DNA from: CAZBQG01 sp964493945
GTDB lineage: Bacteria; Pseudomonadota; Alphaproteobacteria; Rhodospirillales; UBA2165
NCBI GenBank assembly: GCA_964493945.1
Contig: CAZBQG010000014.1
Coordinates: 1-32,501 of the forward strand
Length of the DNA stretch: 32,501 bases
Direction of reading: 5' to 3'
Shown one piece after another: positions 7,967 to 16,421 of this stretch. The notes under the pieces were generated by a model, which was not told where the DNA came from, did not search any database, and saw nothing but the letters and a program-made list of their open reading frames with translations. Position 1 is the first letter of the stretch. Every line of letters begins with the position of its first letter. The position numbers were made by a program, and so were the translations under genes.

Positions 7967-8828
7967 GGGCGAACCAGAATGTCAAAGCGGCCAGCAGGTC
8001 CCGATGGCCGGGCATTTCGATAAATGGCAGATGATAGGCTCCGGGCAGGATCACCAGCCCCTTGTCGGATGCGGGAATATCGCGGAGCAAATCCCTGGCA
8101 TCTTCATCATCCACCACATATTCGTTGGAGCCGTTGATCAAAAGGGTGGGGGTCTGGATGCTTGTGGCGGCAGCCATGCTTGGGTTGGCCGGCAGATCAT
8201 CGAACACCGCGCCGGGCAGGGTGGGATAGACTTCCTCGATTGTGGATTTATACCAGGCCACAACTTGGGCGCTGGGCTGGTTGAGACGGGCTTCTATGTT
8301 CTGATGGTGGATGTTGGGGACATAACCATCGGGGGATTCCAGGGCGGCTTGGTTCATGCGCCGGGCATAAGCCTGAAAATCCGAGTTCATTTTCCGGTAT
8401 CTGCGACCCATTACCGCCATGCGGCTGATGAGTTCCGGCGCCTGGGCCACCGCGCCCACGACAACGGCGCCGCCAGATGAATGACCAGCCAGCCCAATGC
8501 GTACCGCTCCGGTCAGGTGGATGATTTCGCGGGCCACCTGGATGACGTCACTGGCCAGGCGTTCGGTGGTTGCGCTCATCCCATGAGGTTTGTCACTGGC
8601 CCCATAGCCCCGGCAATCCAGGGCAAACACATGAACGCCGGCCCGGGCCAGCCCTTCCATCAGCCCGTGTCCGGCGAAAGGTACGTCCCAACAAAGGCGC
8701 CCAACGCCCGATCCATGAACCAGCAGCAGGGGCGGGTAAGCAGACTCGCCCATGCTTTTCGCAACGACCGAAAGTCTGGCGCCGTCATCGCATTCAACTG
8801 GAAACTCTTTCTCTTCGATTTCGTTCAT
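7959..8828 (-). CDS. Alpha/beta hydrolase
   Basis: A 289-residue alpha/beta hydrolase, predicted cytoplasmic serine hydrolase. The nucleophile elbow is GHSSG with S117, the oxyanion HGSG motif is at 38-41, and the catalytic histidine is H266 in GAYHLPF; the acid is probably one of the aspartates in the VVDDEDARD stretch (239-246). The DCRGYGASDKP segment (71-81) is typical of epoxide hydrolase, haloperoxidase and ring-cleavage-product hydrolase relatives. It heads a two-gene minus-strand operon with the methyltransferase and is divergent from the molybdopterin enzyme, with the intergenic region between them only 69 bp long. Ester or C-C hydrolysis of an aromatic product is possible but not shown. 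Confidence 0.88.
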   Translation of the reverse strand: MNEIEEKEFPVECDDGARLSVVAKSMGESAYPPLLLVHGSGVGRLCWDVPFAGHGLMEGLARAGVHVFALDCRGYGASDKPHGMSATTERLASDVIQVAREIIHLTGAVRIGLAGHSSGGAVVVGAVAQAPELISRMAVMGRRYRKMNSDFQAYARRMNQAALESPDGYVPNIHHQNIEARLNQPSAQVVAWYKSTIEEVYPTLPGAVFDDLPANPSMAAATSIQTPTLLINGSNEYVVDDEDARDLLRDIPASDKGLVILPGAYHLPFIEMPGHRDLLAALTFWFARG

Positions 8829-8897
8829 AATGATTACAATGCGTATTTATTCATAAGCTTGGTATAATATTGGCTCAGTCTAACCGAGGAAGCAGAC
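8829..8897 (+). promoter_or_regulatory. Extended -10 promoter in the divergent spacer before the molybdopterin enzyme
   Basis: This AT-rich 69-bp spacer holds a perfect TATAAT at 8863-8868 preceded by TG at 8860-8861, giving the extended -10 form TGnTATAAT, about 30 bp before the ATG at 8898. GAGGAA before the ATG is a good Shine-Dalgarno box. No good -35 is visible at 17-bp spacing, which fits an extended -10 promoter. TTCATAA occurs twice, at about 8824 and 8850. Confidence 0.55.
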
Positions 8898-11510
8898 ATG
8901 AACATCATTGATCCCAACCCTTCGTCGCAAAGTTCCAAGATTGTTGAGCGCGACGATGCCTGGGTGGCATCGGCCTGTGCCATGTGTTACGGCAATTGCT
9001 CCATCCTGGCCCACCGGGTAGGCGGCGTGATCACCAAGATCGAAGGTAATCCCGAAAGCGCCACGGGCAAGGGTCGGCTTTGCGGCAAGGGTATAAGCGG
9101 CATCCAGGCCCATTACGATCCCAACCGCCTGACCAAACCCCTGCGCCGCACCAACCCGGAAAAGGGGATCGGTATCGACCCCGGTTTCGAGGAAATATCC
9201 TGGGACGAGGCCCTGGACGAGGTCGCCACCCAACTGAAGCGCGTCCGGGACGATGATCCCCGCAAGCTTCTGATCCAGATGACCACCACCCTGACCGCCG
9301 CCCATTCCCCATTGCAGACCTTCTGCGCCGGGTTCGGCACGCCCAACATGTCGGCGGCCGGCGGCGGACTTCATTGCGGCAATGGCACTCATTTGATTTC
9401 TGGCATGATGCATGCCTCCTGGGGGATCGTGCCCGATTTCCAATATTGCAATTACGTCATCTTCTTTGGCGCCTCCAAGGGCCATTCGGCGGGGCACGCA
9501 TCGGCTTCCAACATGCATATGGCGGCGGACGCCAGGGCCAGGGGCATGAAGATGGTGGTGGTCGATCCCATGTGCAATTTCGCCGCCGCCAATGCAACGG
9601 AATGGGTGCCCATCCGGGTCGGCACCGATGCAGCACTTGCGTTGGCCATGGCCAATATTCTGGTCAATGAACTGGGCGCCGTCGATTACCCTTATTTGCA
9701 GGCCAGCACCAACGGCACCTACCTGATCGGTCCGGATCAGGCTTATATCCGCGATCCGGAAACCGATGAGCCCATGGTCTGGGACCAAGAGGCGGGTGAG
9801 GCCCGCAGTTACCTGAATGTGCTTTCGGAAAACATGGCCCTGGAAGGCGAATTCGAAGTGGCGGGGGTGTCCTGCCGGCCTTCTTTTGCCTTGCTGAAAG
9901 ACCATCTGGTCAAATTCACGCCTGCTTATGCGGAGGAGATCACTTCCATTCCGGCCGCCAATATCAGACGTATCGCAGAGGAATTCGCAACTGAGGCACG
10001 GATCGGCGCGACCATCGTTCTCGACGGCGTGACCCTGCCCCACCGCCCGGCGGCGGCCATCGCGTTCCGGGGCGCCACGGGCCATGTGAATTCGGTCTAT
10101 AATTTCCTGGCCATTGATCTGTTGAACCAGATCGTGGGGGCCGCTGATGTGGTTGGCGGCTGCATGGGGTTCAACCCCGCCTGTCACGGCCATCCATCCA
10201 CGGGTCAGCCCCGTTATGCGCCGAGCCCCGGCCCCGACGGGCTGATGGTCGCCGGCTCCTGGATGAACCACCAATTGTCCTACCCCATACCCGAACCCAA
10301 GGCGCCCGCCAATATCGGGCTCAAGGATTTGTTCGTCATGGCCCGGGTCTCGCCTTTCCTGCATTCGTCCGACAGCGAGGAATTGTGGGAGAAGTTCGGC
10401 ATCGATTACCGGCCCGAAGCCTTGTTGAATTTCGGCTGCAACCTGCCCATGAGCCTGGCCAACAAAGACGTGGTGGCCGCCACATTGGTCAAATACAAAT
10501 TCATCGCCTGCATCGAGCTTTACCAGACCGAGATGACCGATTTCGCTGATATCGTGCTGCCCGATTGCGACTATCTGCAGAGCTTGGATTCCCGGTCCAA
10601 TTTTCCCTTCATTTTCAGCCTGCCCGCCGGCATGGGGGAATGGTGCTGGGCCATCCGCCAGCCGGTGGTGGAACCCAAGGGCGAACAGCGCCCCTTCGCC
10701 CAGGTCATGCTGGATCTGGCCGAGCGCATTGGGTTTCTGGACGATGTGAACATGGCCTATAACGCGGCCCACAAGCTGGAGCCGCCCTACCGGCTGGAGC
10801 CGGACAAGAGCTATTCATGGGAAGGTATCTGCGATAAGGATTTGAAGAACCACTTTGGCGAAGAGCGCGGCCTGGACTGGTTCAAGGAAAACGGCGTCCT
10901 CAAATGGCCGAAAAAGCCCGAAGAAGTCTATTGGCGGCCCTTCACCGATGTGCGGGTACCCATCTATTGGGAATGGCTGCCGGCGCTGCACGAAAAGGCA
11001 TCCGCCATCGCCGGGCCCAAGGGTCTGGATATCCCGGTGGAATTTTATCAGCCCCTACCCGATTTCCTGCCCTGCAATTCACATGAATGCGACGCCGAGG
11101 GGTTCGATTTCTTCGCGTTTTATTACCGCGATATCGTGCACACCAATTCCATGACAATGGAAAATGCCTGGCTGGACGAAGTGGCCCAGATGGATCCCTT
11201 TTCCTACAACATCGCCATCAATACAGCCTCGGCCCAGGCAAAGGGAATCAAGAACGGCGACTTGATCTGGGTCGAAAGCGAGACCGGGCGCCGGGTAAAA
11301 GGAAGAGCCCGGCTGACCCAGGCGATCCACCCCGAAGGGCTGGGCATGGCAGCGCTGGCCGGGCATTGGGCCAAGGGACTGCCCATGGCCAAGGACAAGG
11401 GAGTGTTCTTCAATGAACTCCTTGAAATCGATAAGGACCATGCCAGCCCGCTCAACCTCAACCTGGATATCTGCGTCAAGGTCAAGGTGAGCCCGGTGGA
11501 AGGTGCCTAG
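8898..11510 (+). CDS. Molybdopterin-dependent oxidoreductase (DMSO reductase superfamily), catalytic subunit
   Basis: An 870-residue bis-MGD enzyme. The N-terminal 4Fe-4S site is C27-x2-C30-x3-C34-x27-C62 (CAMCYGNC ... LCGKG). A candidate molybdenum ligand is C159 in GGGLHCGNGTH. The central Rossmann-like parts (VIFFGASKG, MKMVVVDPM, GTDAALALAMANIL) and the C-terminal cofactor-binding barrel (NTASAQAKGIKNGDLIWVESETG) are in order. There is no twin-arginine signal, so it should be cytoplasmic. No iron-sulfur or membrane-anchor subunit is encoded beside it, unusual for a respiratory reductase. Family members of this kind include resorcinol hydroxylase, transhydroxylase and acetylene hydratase as well as oxyanion reductases. 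Given the aromatic-acid genes around it, hydroxylation or hydration of an aromatic substrate is my favoured but unproven guess. Confidence 0.88.
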   Translation: MNIIDPNPSSQSSKIVERDDAWVASACAMCYGNCSILAHRVGGVITKIEGNPESATGKGRLCGKGISGIQAHYDPNRLTKPLRRTNPEKGIGIDPGFEEISWDEALDEVATQLKRVRDDDPRKLLIQMTTTLTAAHSPLQTFCAGFGTPNMSAAGGGLHCGNGTHLISGMMHASWGIVPDFQYCNYVIFFGASKGHSAGHASASNMHMAADARARGMKMVVVDPMCNFAAANATEWVPIRVGTDAALALAMANILVNELGAVDYPYLQASTNGTYLIGPDQAYIRDPETDEPMVWDQEAGEARSYLNVLSENMALEGEFEVAGVSCRPSFALLKDHLVKFTPAYAEEITSIPAANIRRIAEEFATEARIGATIVLDGVTLPHRPAAAIAFRGATGHVNSVYNFLAIDLLNQIVGAADVVGGCMGFNPACHGHPSTGQPRYAPSPGPDGLMVAGSWMNHQLSYPIPEPKAPANIGLKDLFVMARVSPFLHSSDSEELWEKFGIDYRPEALLNFGCNLPMSLANKDVVAATLVKYKFIACIELYQTEMTDFADIVLPDCDYLQSLDSRSNFPFIFSLPAGMGEWCWAIRQPVVEPKGEQRPFAQVMLDLAERIGFLDDVNMAYNAAHKLEPPYRLEPDKSYSWEGICDKDLKNHFGEERGLDWFKENGVLKWPKKPEEVYWRPFTDVRVPIYWEWLPALHEKASAIAGPKGLDIPVEFYQPLPDFLPCNSHECDAEGFDFFAFYYRDIVHTNSMTMENAWLDEVAQMDPFSYNIAINTASAQAKGIKNGDLIWVESETGRRVKGRARLTQAIHPEGLGMAALAGHWAKGLPMAKDKGVFFNELLEIDKDHASPLNLNLDICVKVKVSPVEGA

Positions 11511-12359
11511 CCGAGGCGCTTCTTGAAGAAGGCGTAGATGCGGCCCCAAGCCTTTTTTGCCTCGGCGGCGTCATAATCCTCGAACTGGTCGCCGTAATCA
11601 TCATTTTCCTGGGCAAAGGTATGCCCCGCGCCGGAAACCGGAACGATGGTGATGTCCTGGCCCTTGGCCTTGTGGCGCCCCAGGATGGATTGGCAAAGGG
11701 CCTGATCAGATACGGAATCGCTGCCCGGCAGAATGGCCAGGATGGGCACCTTGCGGGAGAAATCCTCATGGACCGCCTTGATCAGATTGAAACCCATGAC
11801 GTCGCTGGCGCACCAGGGCGACAACATGGCCGCACCCTTCACCGTTTTCAGCCCGCCCGGCGGCTTTTGGGACAGGCTGGTGGGCATCTTGCCGGGCGCG
11901 TCCAGGACGAAGGCATCCATGATGGTGGCGGCGCCAAATGAAATGCCGAACAGGCCCGCCTTGCCGGGTGCTACCCAGGATTGGCGGCTTACCCAATCGA
12001 CGGCGATCATCACGTCACCCGCCGTCGCCCGTGGCAAGAGAGAGCCCGAACGCACCGCCTCACCGCCGACGCCCTGCCGTGATACATGTCGACGAAGACG
12101 GCGGCGATTCCTTGGGCGGCGAAGCCGTCCAGATAAGTTTGCTGCTGGGGATGCCGGGAAGTGTTGGAAGCGCCGTGAAAATAAATAACGGTCGGGAACG
12201 GACCCGGCCCGCTCGGTTTTTTCACCCGGAGCCCCCTTCGACGCGGGACTTGGCGGTAGCCAGATTGGTGGGAACCGCTTCAGTGGGTGTGCAGGCGGCA
12301 AGGAGCCAAACGCCTGACAACATCAGCAACAGATTACGAGTGAATAAAATTTTGGACAT
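11507..12359 (-). pseudogene. Frameshifted dienelactone-hydrolase-like lipoprotein
   Basis: Three reading frames join into one alpha/beta hydrolase. The ATG at 12359 begins a lipoprotein signal (SKILFTRNLLLMLSG then VWLLAAC, a lipobox with the lipidated Cys), which runs into a stop near 12230. The next frame carries PFPTVIYFHGASNT (oxyanion HG strand) to about 12085. The last frame carries GLFGISFGAATI (nucleophile Ser in GxSxG), PGSDSVSD (likely acid) and GAGHTF (His), ending at 11507. Each join is repaired by adding one base, so two single-base deletions explain it. The product would be an outer- or inner-membrane-anchored hydrolase facing the periplasm. Its stop shares CTAG with the convergent molybdopterin gene. 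Sequencing error and true decay cannot be separated here. Confidence 0.8.
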
Positions 12360-12504
12360 GACGAAAAAACCCCTCAGTTCACAGTTTGTGTTACGTGCTT
12401 ACTCAAGAGGTTGATTTTTTTGATTTTCGTCGATTGGTAACAAAGTCTAGGACATATAAATGACTTGAATATTTCAAAAATTGTATCAGGTCGCGGATTG
12501 GCAA
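12360..12504. promoter_or_regulatory. AT-rich spacer between the IclR regulator and the lipoprotein hydrolase
   Basis: A 145-bp stretch much richer in A and T than its surroundings, between two minus-strand genes. It should hold the promoter for the hydrolase. I see no strong hairpin with a T-run and no clean -35/-10 pair. Confidence 0.3.
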
Positions 12505-13254
12505 TCAACGGGATAGTGCCGCAGCGATCCGGGCCGCCGCATCCCTCAACGACTGAACAAATTGCTTTTCCACTTCCTCAATGGACATCATGGCGGGCAT
12601 GACCATCAAATTGAGGGTGGCGATTGGTTTTCCGCCAACCAATATAGGCACTGCGGCGGCCCTTGTTTCTTTAATATATTCCGCATCACCAATGGCGTAG
12701 CCGTTTGAACGGGTCTCGCCCAGGATGCGCTTTATGCGGCTCAGGCTGGTTTTGCCCAAGCCCTGCTTTTGCTCAAGCCCAATCAGATGATGCAGAACTT
12801 CCAACTGTTCAGGAGGGTCGATAAAGGCCAGATAAGCTCGTCCCAACGAGGTAGACAGCACGGGCAGGCGCGACCCCCGGCTTCGGTTCAGCCCCAAGGT
12901 GCCGGGATCTTCCCCCGTATCCAGAATAACCATGGCATCGCCATCAAACGAAGCCAGATCGGATGGCCAGGTGATCTCCCTCCGCAATTTTTCAAGGACG
13001 GGACGGGCGGCAATCATCAGATCCTCATCCAGATCATAGCGGTTGGACAGGGCCATCACCTTGGCCGAAACCTTATAGGCGCCCGATGGATCGCGCGACA
13101 CATAGCCTGCCTCATGGAGGGTCTTCACCATGCGAATAATAGTCGGTTTGGGCAAATCCACCAGGCCCTGGAGGTCCTTGATCTGGCAGCCGCCATGTTC
13201 ATTGATCAGTTTGAGGACCTGGAGTCCTCTTTTCAGTGAGTTAACGGTTTTCAT
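12505..13254 (-). CDS. IclR family transcriptional regulator
   Basis: A 249-residue regulator from the ATG at 13254; an in-frame TTG/GTG start about 30 nt upstream is possible. The winged helix-turn-helix is at 1-65 (LKRGLQVLKLINEHGG ... DLPKPTIIRMVKTLHEAGYV), and the effector-binding GAF-like domain follows (LGRAYLAF, TRSNGYAIGDAEYIKE, GGKPIATLNLM). IclR proteins commonly sense aromatic acids and control their catabolic genes. It is transcribed divergently from the first UbiD decarboxylase, and repeated GGTTC/GAACC boxes lie in the region between them, so it probably controls that gene and itself. A short out-of-frame reading frame with the same ATGAAAACC opening lies just upstream of the start. 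Confidence 0.93.
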   Translation of the reverse strand: MKTVNSLKRGLQVLKLINEHGGCQIKDLQGLVDLPKPTIIRMVKTLHEAGYVSRDPSGAYKVSAKVMALSNRYDLDEDLMIAARPVLEKLRREITWPSDLASFDGDAMVILDTGEDPGTLGLNRSRGSRLPVLSTSLGRAYLAFIDPPEQLEVLHHLIGLEQKQGLGKTSLSRIKRILGETRSNGYAIGDAEYIKETRAAAVPILVGGKPIATLNLMVMPAMMSIEEVEKQFVQSLRDAAARIAAALSR

Positions 13255-13285
13255 AATGAGCTTATGGTTTTCATTTTTCACCAAA

Positions 13286-13351
13286 GGTTCTCTTAGTGAA
13301 CCATTGGTTCATTTTATTTGACCTGTTGATGGAAATCAATATGATTGGTTC
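13286..13351. promoter_or_regulatory. Candidate IclR operator: clustered GGTTC/GAACC boxes
   Basis: Four related pentamers lie between iclR and ubiD: GGTTC at 13286-13290, GAACC at 13298-13302, GGTTC at 13306-13310 and GGTTC at 13347-13351. The first pair and the middle pair form dyads (GGTTC-7-GAACC and GAACC-3-GGTTC). IclR relatives such as PcaU and PobR bind a palindrome plus a further direct repeat, so the pattern fits, but the assignment is inference. Confidence 0.5.
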
Positions 13352-13424
13352 AAATATGATTTTAGGGATAACCAAAAGCCTGAATCCAAGATCAGTATAT
13401 TTTTTGAAATAACGGAGGATGACC

Positions 13425-14930
13425 ATGGCGGACCAATTAACCAATCAAACCCAGCTTAGCAATGTGGAAAAATGGGTGGAAATTCTTGAAAAGCATGGTG
13501 AACTCAAAAGAATCACGGCGGAAGTCAACACCGATCTGGAATCCTCCACCTTCGCCTATTTGAGCGGCAAGGAAATTGGCAGCCCCGCCTTGATGTTCGA
13601 GAACCTCAAAGGGCATGAAGGTCATCGCGGTCTTTACAATATGCTGGGCAGCAGTCTCAAACGCATCTGCCTGGCCATCAATGAAGAGCCCACCGAGGAT
13701 CATGTCGAGGTGGTAAAGATCCTCAAGAACAAGATGAACGAAAAATTGGCGCCGGCGGCCGTCGGTGAGGACGAAGCCGTGGTTAACCAGAATATAGAGA
13801 ACGGCGAGGATGTGGATATCACCAAATTTCCCGCACCCCGCATGTGGCCGCTGGATGGGGGGAAATATCTGGGGACCTGCGATGCGGTGATTACCAAGGA
13901 TCCGGAAAGCGGACGGATCAATCTCGGCACCTACCGCCAAATGATCAAGGGCAAGAACGAGGTCGGGTTTTATGTCTCGCCCGGCAAGGACGCCCTGCTT
14001 GACCGCGAAAAATGGTGGGCGATGGGCAAGCCCGCACCGGTGGCCGCGGTCTATGGCATTGATCCGCTTTTATTTATCGTCGCTGCCACCAGCTTTCCCA
14101 AATCCCAATCCGAATATGATTATTACGGCGGCATCGCCGGCGAGCCCATGGAGGTGTTCGAAAGCGATCTCACCGGGCTGACCCTGCCGGCCGGGGCCGA
14201 AATCATCGCCGAAGGGTTCTGCTATCCGGAAGACAGTTTCGACGAAGGGCCTTTTGGCGAATTCACCGGCTATTACGGGCGGCCCGAACGTCCCACGCCC
14301 TTCATCCGCATCGAACGGGTCCGCTACAAGGACAACCCCATCCTGACCAGCGCCCTGATGGCCGATTGGCCTTCCAACGAATGCGGGCTGTTCTGGGCCA
14401 TGACCCGGGCGTCAAAAATCTGGAACGATCTGGACGCCATGGGCGTGCCCGGCATCAAGGCCGTCTGGTCGCCGCCCGAAGCCGCCGGCTGGGGCATGAC
14501 CGTGGTTTCCATCAAACAGATGTATGCCGGCCATGCGGCCCAGGTGATGGCCCTGGCCGCCCAATGCATGGGCGGCGCCTATTTCTCCAAATATATAGTC
14601 GTCGTCGATGACGATGTGGACGCCTCCAATCTGGCCGAGGTGATCTGGGCCATGGTCACGCGGTCGCGCCCCGATAAGAGCATCGACATATTGCGCGAAA
14701 CCTGGAGCACATATTTAGACCCCTCTCAGAACCCGCCGGAAGACCGTCCCTGGGGCTCAAAATGCCTGATCAATGCCTGCATGGAATTCAAATATATCGA
14801 CGTATTCTCACCCCGCAGCAAATTGTCCAAGAACGCCTATGAGAACGCCGTCAGCCGCTGGAACGAGGTGGGCTTCGAAGGAAGCGCACCCAAGATCGAT
14901 GTCTTCGAAGATACCCCGTTCGAGGAGTGA
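13425..14930 (+). CDS. UbiD family prenylated-FMN decarboxylase (copy 1)
   Basis: A 501-residue UbiD-family enzyme that should reversibly decarboxylate an aromatic or alpha,beta-unsaturated acid using prenylated FMN. The E-R-E catalytic set is visible: R171 in NLGTYRQM, and E274 and E279 in EGPFGEFTGYYG, with N166 as a likely metal ligand. The ATG at 13425 is 6 nt after GGAGG (13414-13418); an ATG at 13419 abuts that box and is unlikely to be used. It is divergent from the IclR gene and likely regulated by it. No UbiX prenyltransferase is encoded in the window, so prFMN must come from elsewhere in the genome. Vanillate or hydroxybenzoate decarboxylation would fit the neighbours but is inference. 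Confidence 0.93.
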   Translation: MADQLTNQTQLSNVEKWVEILEKHGELKRITAEVNTDLESSTFAYLSGKEIGSPALMFENLKGHEGHRGLYNMLGSSLKRICLAINEEPTEDHVEVVKILKNKMNEKLAPAAVGEDEAVVNQNIENGEDVDITKFPAPRMWPLDGGKYLGTCDAVITKDPESGRINLGTYRQMIKGKNEVGFYVSPGKDALLDREKWWAMGKPAPVAAVYGIDPLLFIVAATSFPKSQSEYDYYGGIAGEPMEVFESDLTGLTLPAGAEIIAEGFCYPEDSFDEGPFGEFTGYYGRPERPTPFIRIERVRYKDNPILTSALMADWPSNECGLFWAMTRASKIWNDLDAMGVPGIKAVWSPPEAAGWGMTVVSIKQMYAGHAAQVMALAAQCMGGAYFSKYIVVVDDDVDASNLAEVIWAMVTRSRPDKSIDILRETWSTYLDPSQNPPEDRPWGSKCLINACMEFKYIDVFSPRSKLSKNAYENAVSRWNEVGFEGSAPKIDVFEDTPFEE

Positions 14931-14947
14931 CGGTGCGCCAACAAGCC

Positions 14948-15781
14948 CTAATCGTCCCGTTTGACCGCACCCAATCCGGGGCGGTAGGTCTTTTTGTCCA
15001 GGAATTCCTCCATGCCCTTGGCCCGGGTCTGTTCCGGGTCCACGGCCTTCATGGCAATGCCTTTGGTGCTCAGATATTCATAGGCCAGATCCATATTATC
15101 CATGCCCATCACCGAGCGCATGGCCTGTTTGGTATGGGCTAGAACCACCGGCGCTTTTTCCATCAATTCGCGGCAGACAGCGACGGTCTCATCCAGCAGC
15201 TTATCATCCGGCACGGCCAGGGTAGCGATGCCCATAGTCACCGCTTCCTTGCCATCGAATGTGCGGCCGGTCATGGCATAGAACATGGCGTTGCGGTAAT
15301 TGGCCAGATCGGCGAACACCTTCGACACATTGCCGCCGGGCAGGATGCCCCAGTTGATTTCGGACAATCCATAGGTGGCGCCTTCGGCACTGATGACGAT
15401 GTCGCAGGCGGCCAGCGAGGTAAAGGCGCCGCCGAAACAATAGCCCCGAACCAGGGCGATGGTGGGTTTATTGGACGCCGCCACCCATTGGGTCCAATGG
15501 CGGTGCGCCCAGAAGGATTTGAACCGTTCCGCCGGGTCATTGTCGGTGGCCCGGAAATATTCCCGGAGATCCATGCCCGCACTCCAGGCATCGCCGGAAC
15601 CGGTGATGACCAGAACCTTGGCATCATCTTCGTTTTCCAACTCGGCGATGGCTTCCACCATGTCGTAATGGAGCGCGGGGCTCATGGCATTGCGCTTTTC
15701 CGGACGGTTATAAGTGATCCAGGCGATGCCCTCATCGTCGATTTCCCACTTCACGCAGGACAGTTCTTTTGATTTACCCAT
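14948..15781 (-). CDS. ferB: Hydroxycinnamoyl-CoA hydratase-lyase (FerB-like, copy 2)
   Basis: A 277-residue crotonase close to copy 1 and to Pseudomonas hydroxycinnamoyl-CoA hydratase-lyase, which cleaves feruloyl-CoA to vanillin and acetyl-CoA. It shows NRPEKRNAMSPAL (25-37), AWSAGMDLREYFR (65-77), RGYCFGGAFTSL (112-123) and YGLSEINWGILPGG (137-150), with E141 as the expected catalytic glutamate. The ATG at 15781 overlaps the end of the upstream acyl-CoA synthetase by 8 nt and has GGGAG before it. A CoA synthetase of the ADP-forming type directly before the lyase is the same gene pairing as ferA/ferB of Sphingobium. That pairing is the main reason for the symbol. Convergent with UbiD copy 1, with a 17-nt gap. 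Confidence 0.85.
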   Translation of the reverse strand: MGKSKELSCVKWEIDDEGIAWITYNRPEKRNAMSPALHYDMVEAIAELENEDDAKVLVITGSGDAWSAGMDLREYFRATDNDPAERFKSFWAHRHWTQWVAASNKPTIALVRGYCFGGAFTSLAACDIVISAEGATYGLSEINWGILPGGNVSKVFADLANYRNAMFYAMTGRTFDGKEAVTMGIATLAVPDDKLLDETVAVCRELMEKAPVVLAHTKQAMRSVMGMDNMDLAYEYLSTKGIAMKAVDPEQTRAKGMEEFLDKKTYRPGLGAVKRDD

Positions 15782-16343
15782 GATGTTCTCCCGTTTCAGG
15801 TTGTTGAAGGATGAGCCCATCGACGGCCACCACGCCTTGCCCCTGGGGCAGGACGATCAGCGGATTGATGTCGATGGATGAAATAATTTCTCTGTTGTCA
15901 TATGCAAAGACGGAAAGCTGGGCGATGGCCTGGGCCAGGGCGTCGATGTCGGCGGGCCTGCCCCCCCTGGCACCTTTGAGGACCGCCGCTCCCCGCGTCT
16001 CATGGATCATGGTCCGGGCCTTGTCCAGGCCAAAGGGCGCGATGCCCAACGCCGTATCGTCCATGATTTCGACGAAGACTCCGCCCAGGCCAAACATGAC
16101 CACGGGGCCGAAGACCGGATCATGGCTGACCCCCAGAATGGTCTCCGTGCCGCCTTCGATCATGGGCGAAACCAGCACGCCGTCAATGGCCGCATCGGGT
16201 CTGGCTTCGATGACGTTGGTCATAATGGCCTCGTAGGCGTCACTTATATCAGAGCCCGGGCGCAAACCGGTAATCACCCCGCCCAGATCTGATTTGTGCT
16301 GAATATCGGCGGACGCGATCTTGAGCACCACGGGGCCGTCCAA
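15774..16343 (-). CDS. ferA: C-terminal ATP-grasp half of an ADP-forming acyl-CoA synthetase (downstream of an in-frame TAG)
   Basis: This 189-residue reading frame is in the same frame as the synthetase upstream and separated from it only by the TAG at 16419-16421 and about 25 sense codons. It carries the ATP-grasp nucleotide-binding domain: DGPVVLKIASADIQHKSDLGGV, FGPVVMFGLGGVFVEIMDD and the closing SSIDINPLIVLPQG. On its own it lacks the CoA-binding and catalytic His domains. It could be made by readthrough, by re-initiation at a weak TTG, or not at all. Sense codons between the TAG and 16343 read NGIGIPIAPDRLVQSATEA, typical of the start of this domain, so the full gene is 15774-17885 (703 codons), the normal length. 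Confidence 0.85.
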   Translation of the reverse strand: MDGPVVLKIASADIQHKSDLGGVITGLRPGSDISDAYEAIMTNVIEARPDAAIDGVLVSPMIEGGTETILGVSHDPVFGPVVMFGLGGVFVEIMDDTALGIAPFGLDKARTMIHETRGAAVLKGARGGRPADIDALAQAIAQLSVFAYDNREIISSIDINPLIVLPQGQGVVAVDGLILQQPETGEHHG

Positions 16344-16418
16344 TTCATCAGCCGCCGCCTGGGCTTCGGTGGCGGATTGGACCAGCCGGTCGGGCGCGAT
16401 GGGGATGCCGATCCCGTT

Positions 16419-16421
16419 CTA
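16419..16421 (-). other. In-frame amber codon splitting the acyl-CoA synthetase
   Basis: On the minus strand the codons read AAG GAA ATA TAG AAC GGG ATC GGC, so the stop falls between KEI and NGIGIP with the frame unchanged on both sides. TTG (Leu) differs from TAG by one base and would suit this position. No selenocysteine or pyrrolysine context is visible. Confidence 0.85.

Noticed and set aside
8880..10772. A 630-residue open frame on the minus strand
   Set aside because: It is antisense to the molybdopterin enzyme, whose metal and cofactor motifs are intact, and its composition is that of a shadow frame.
16419..16421. TAG read as pyrrolysine or as a programmed readthrough site
   Set aside because: No pyl genes are visible and no conserved downstream structure was seen. 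A mutation or base-call error is simpler.
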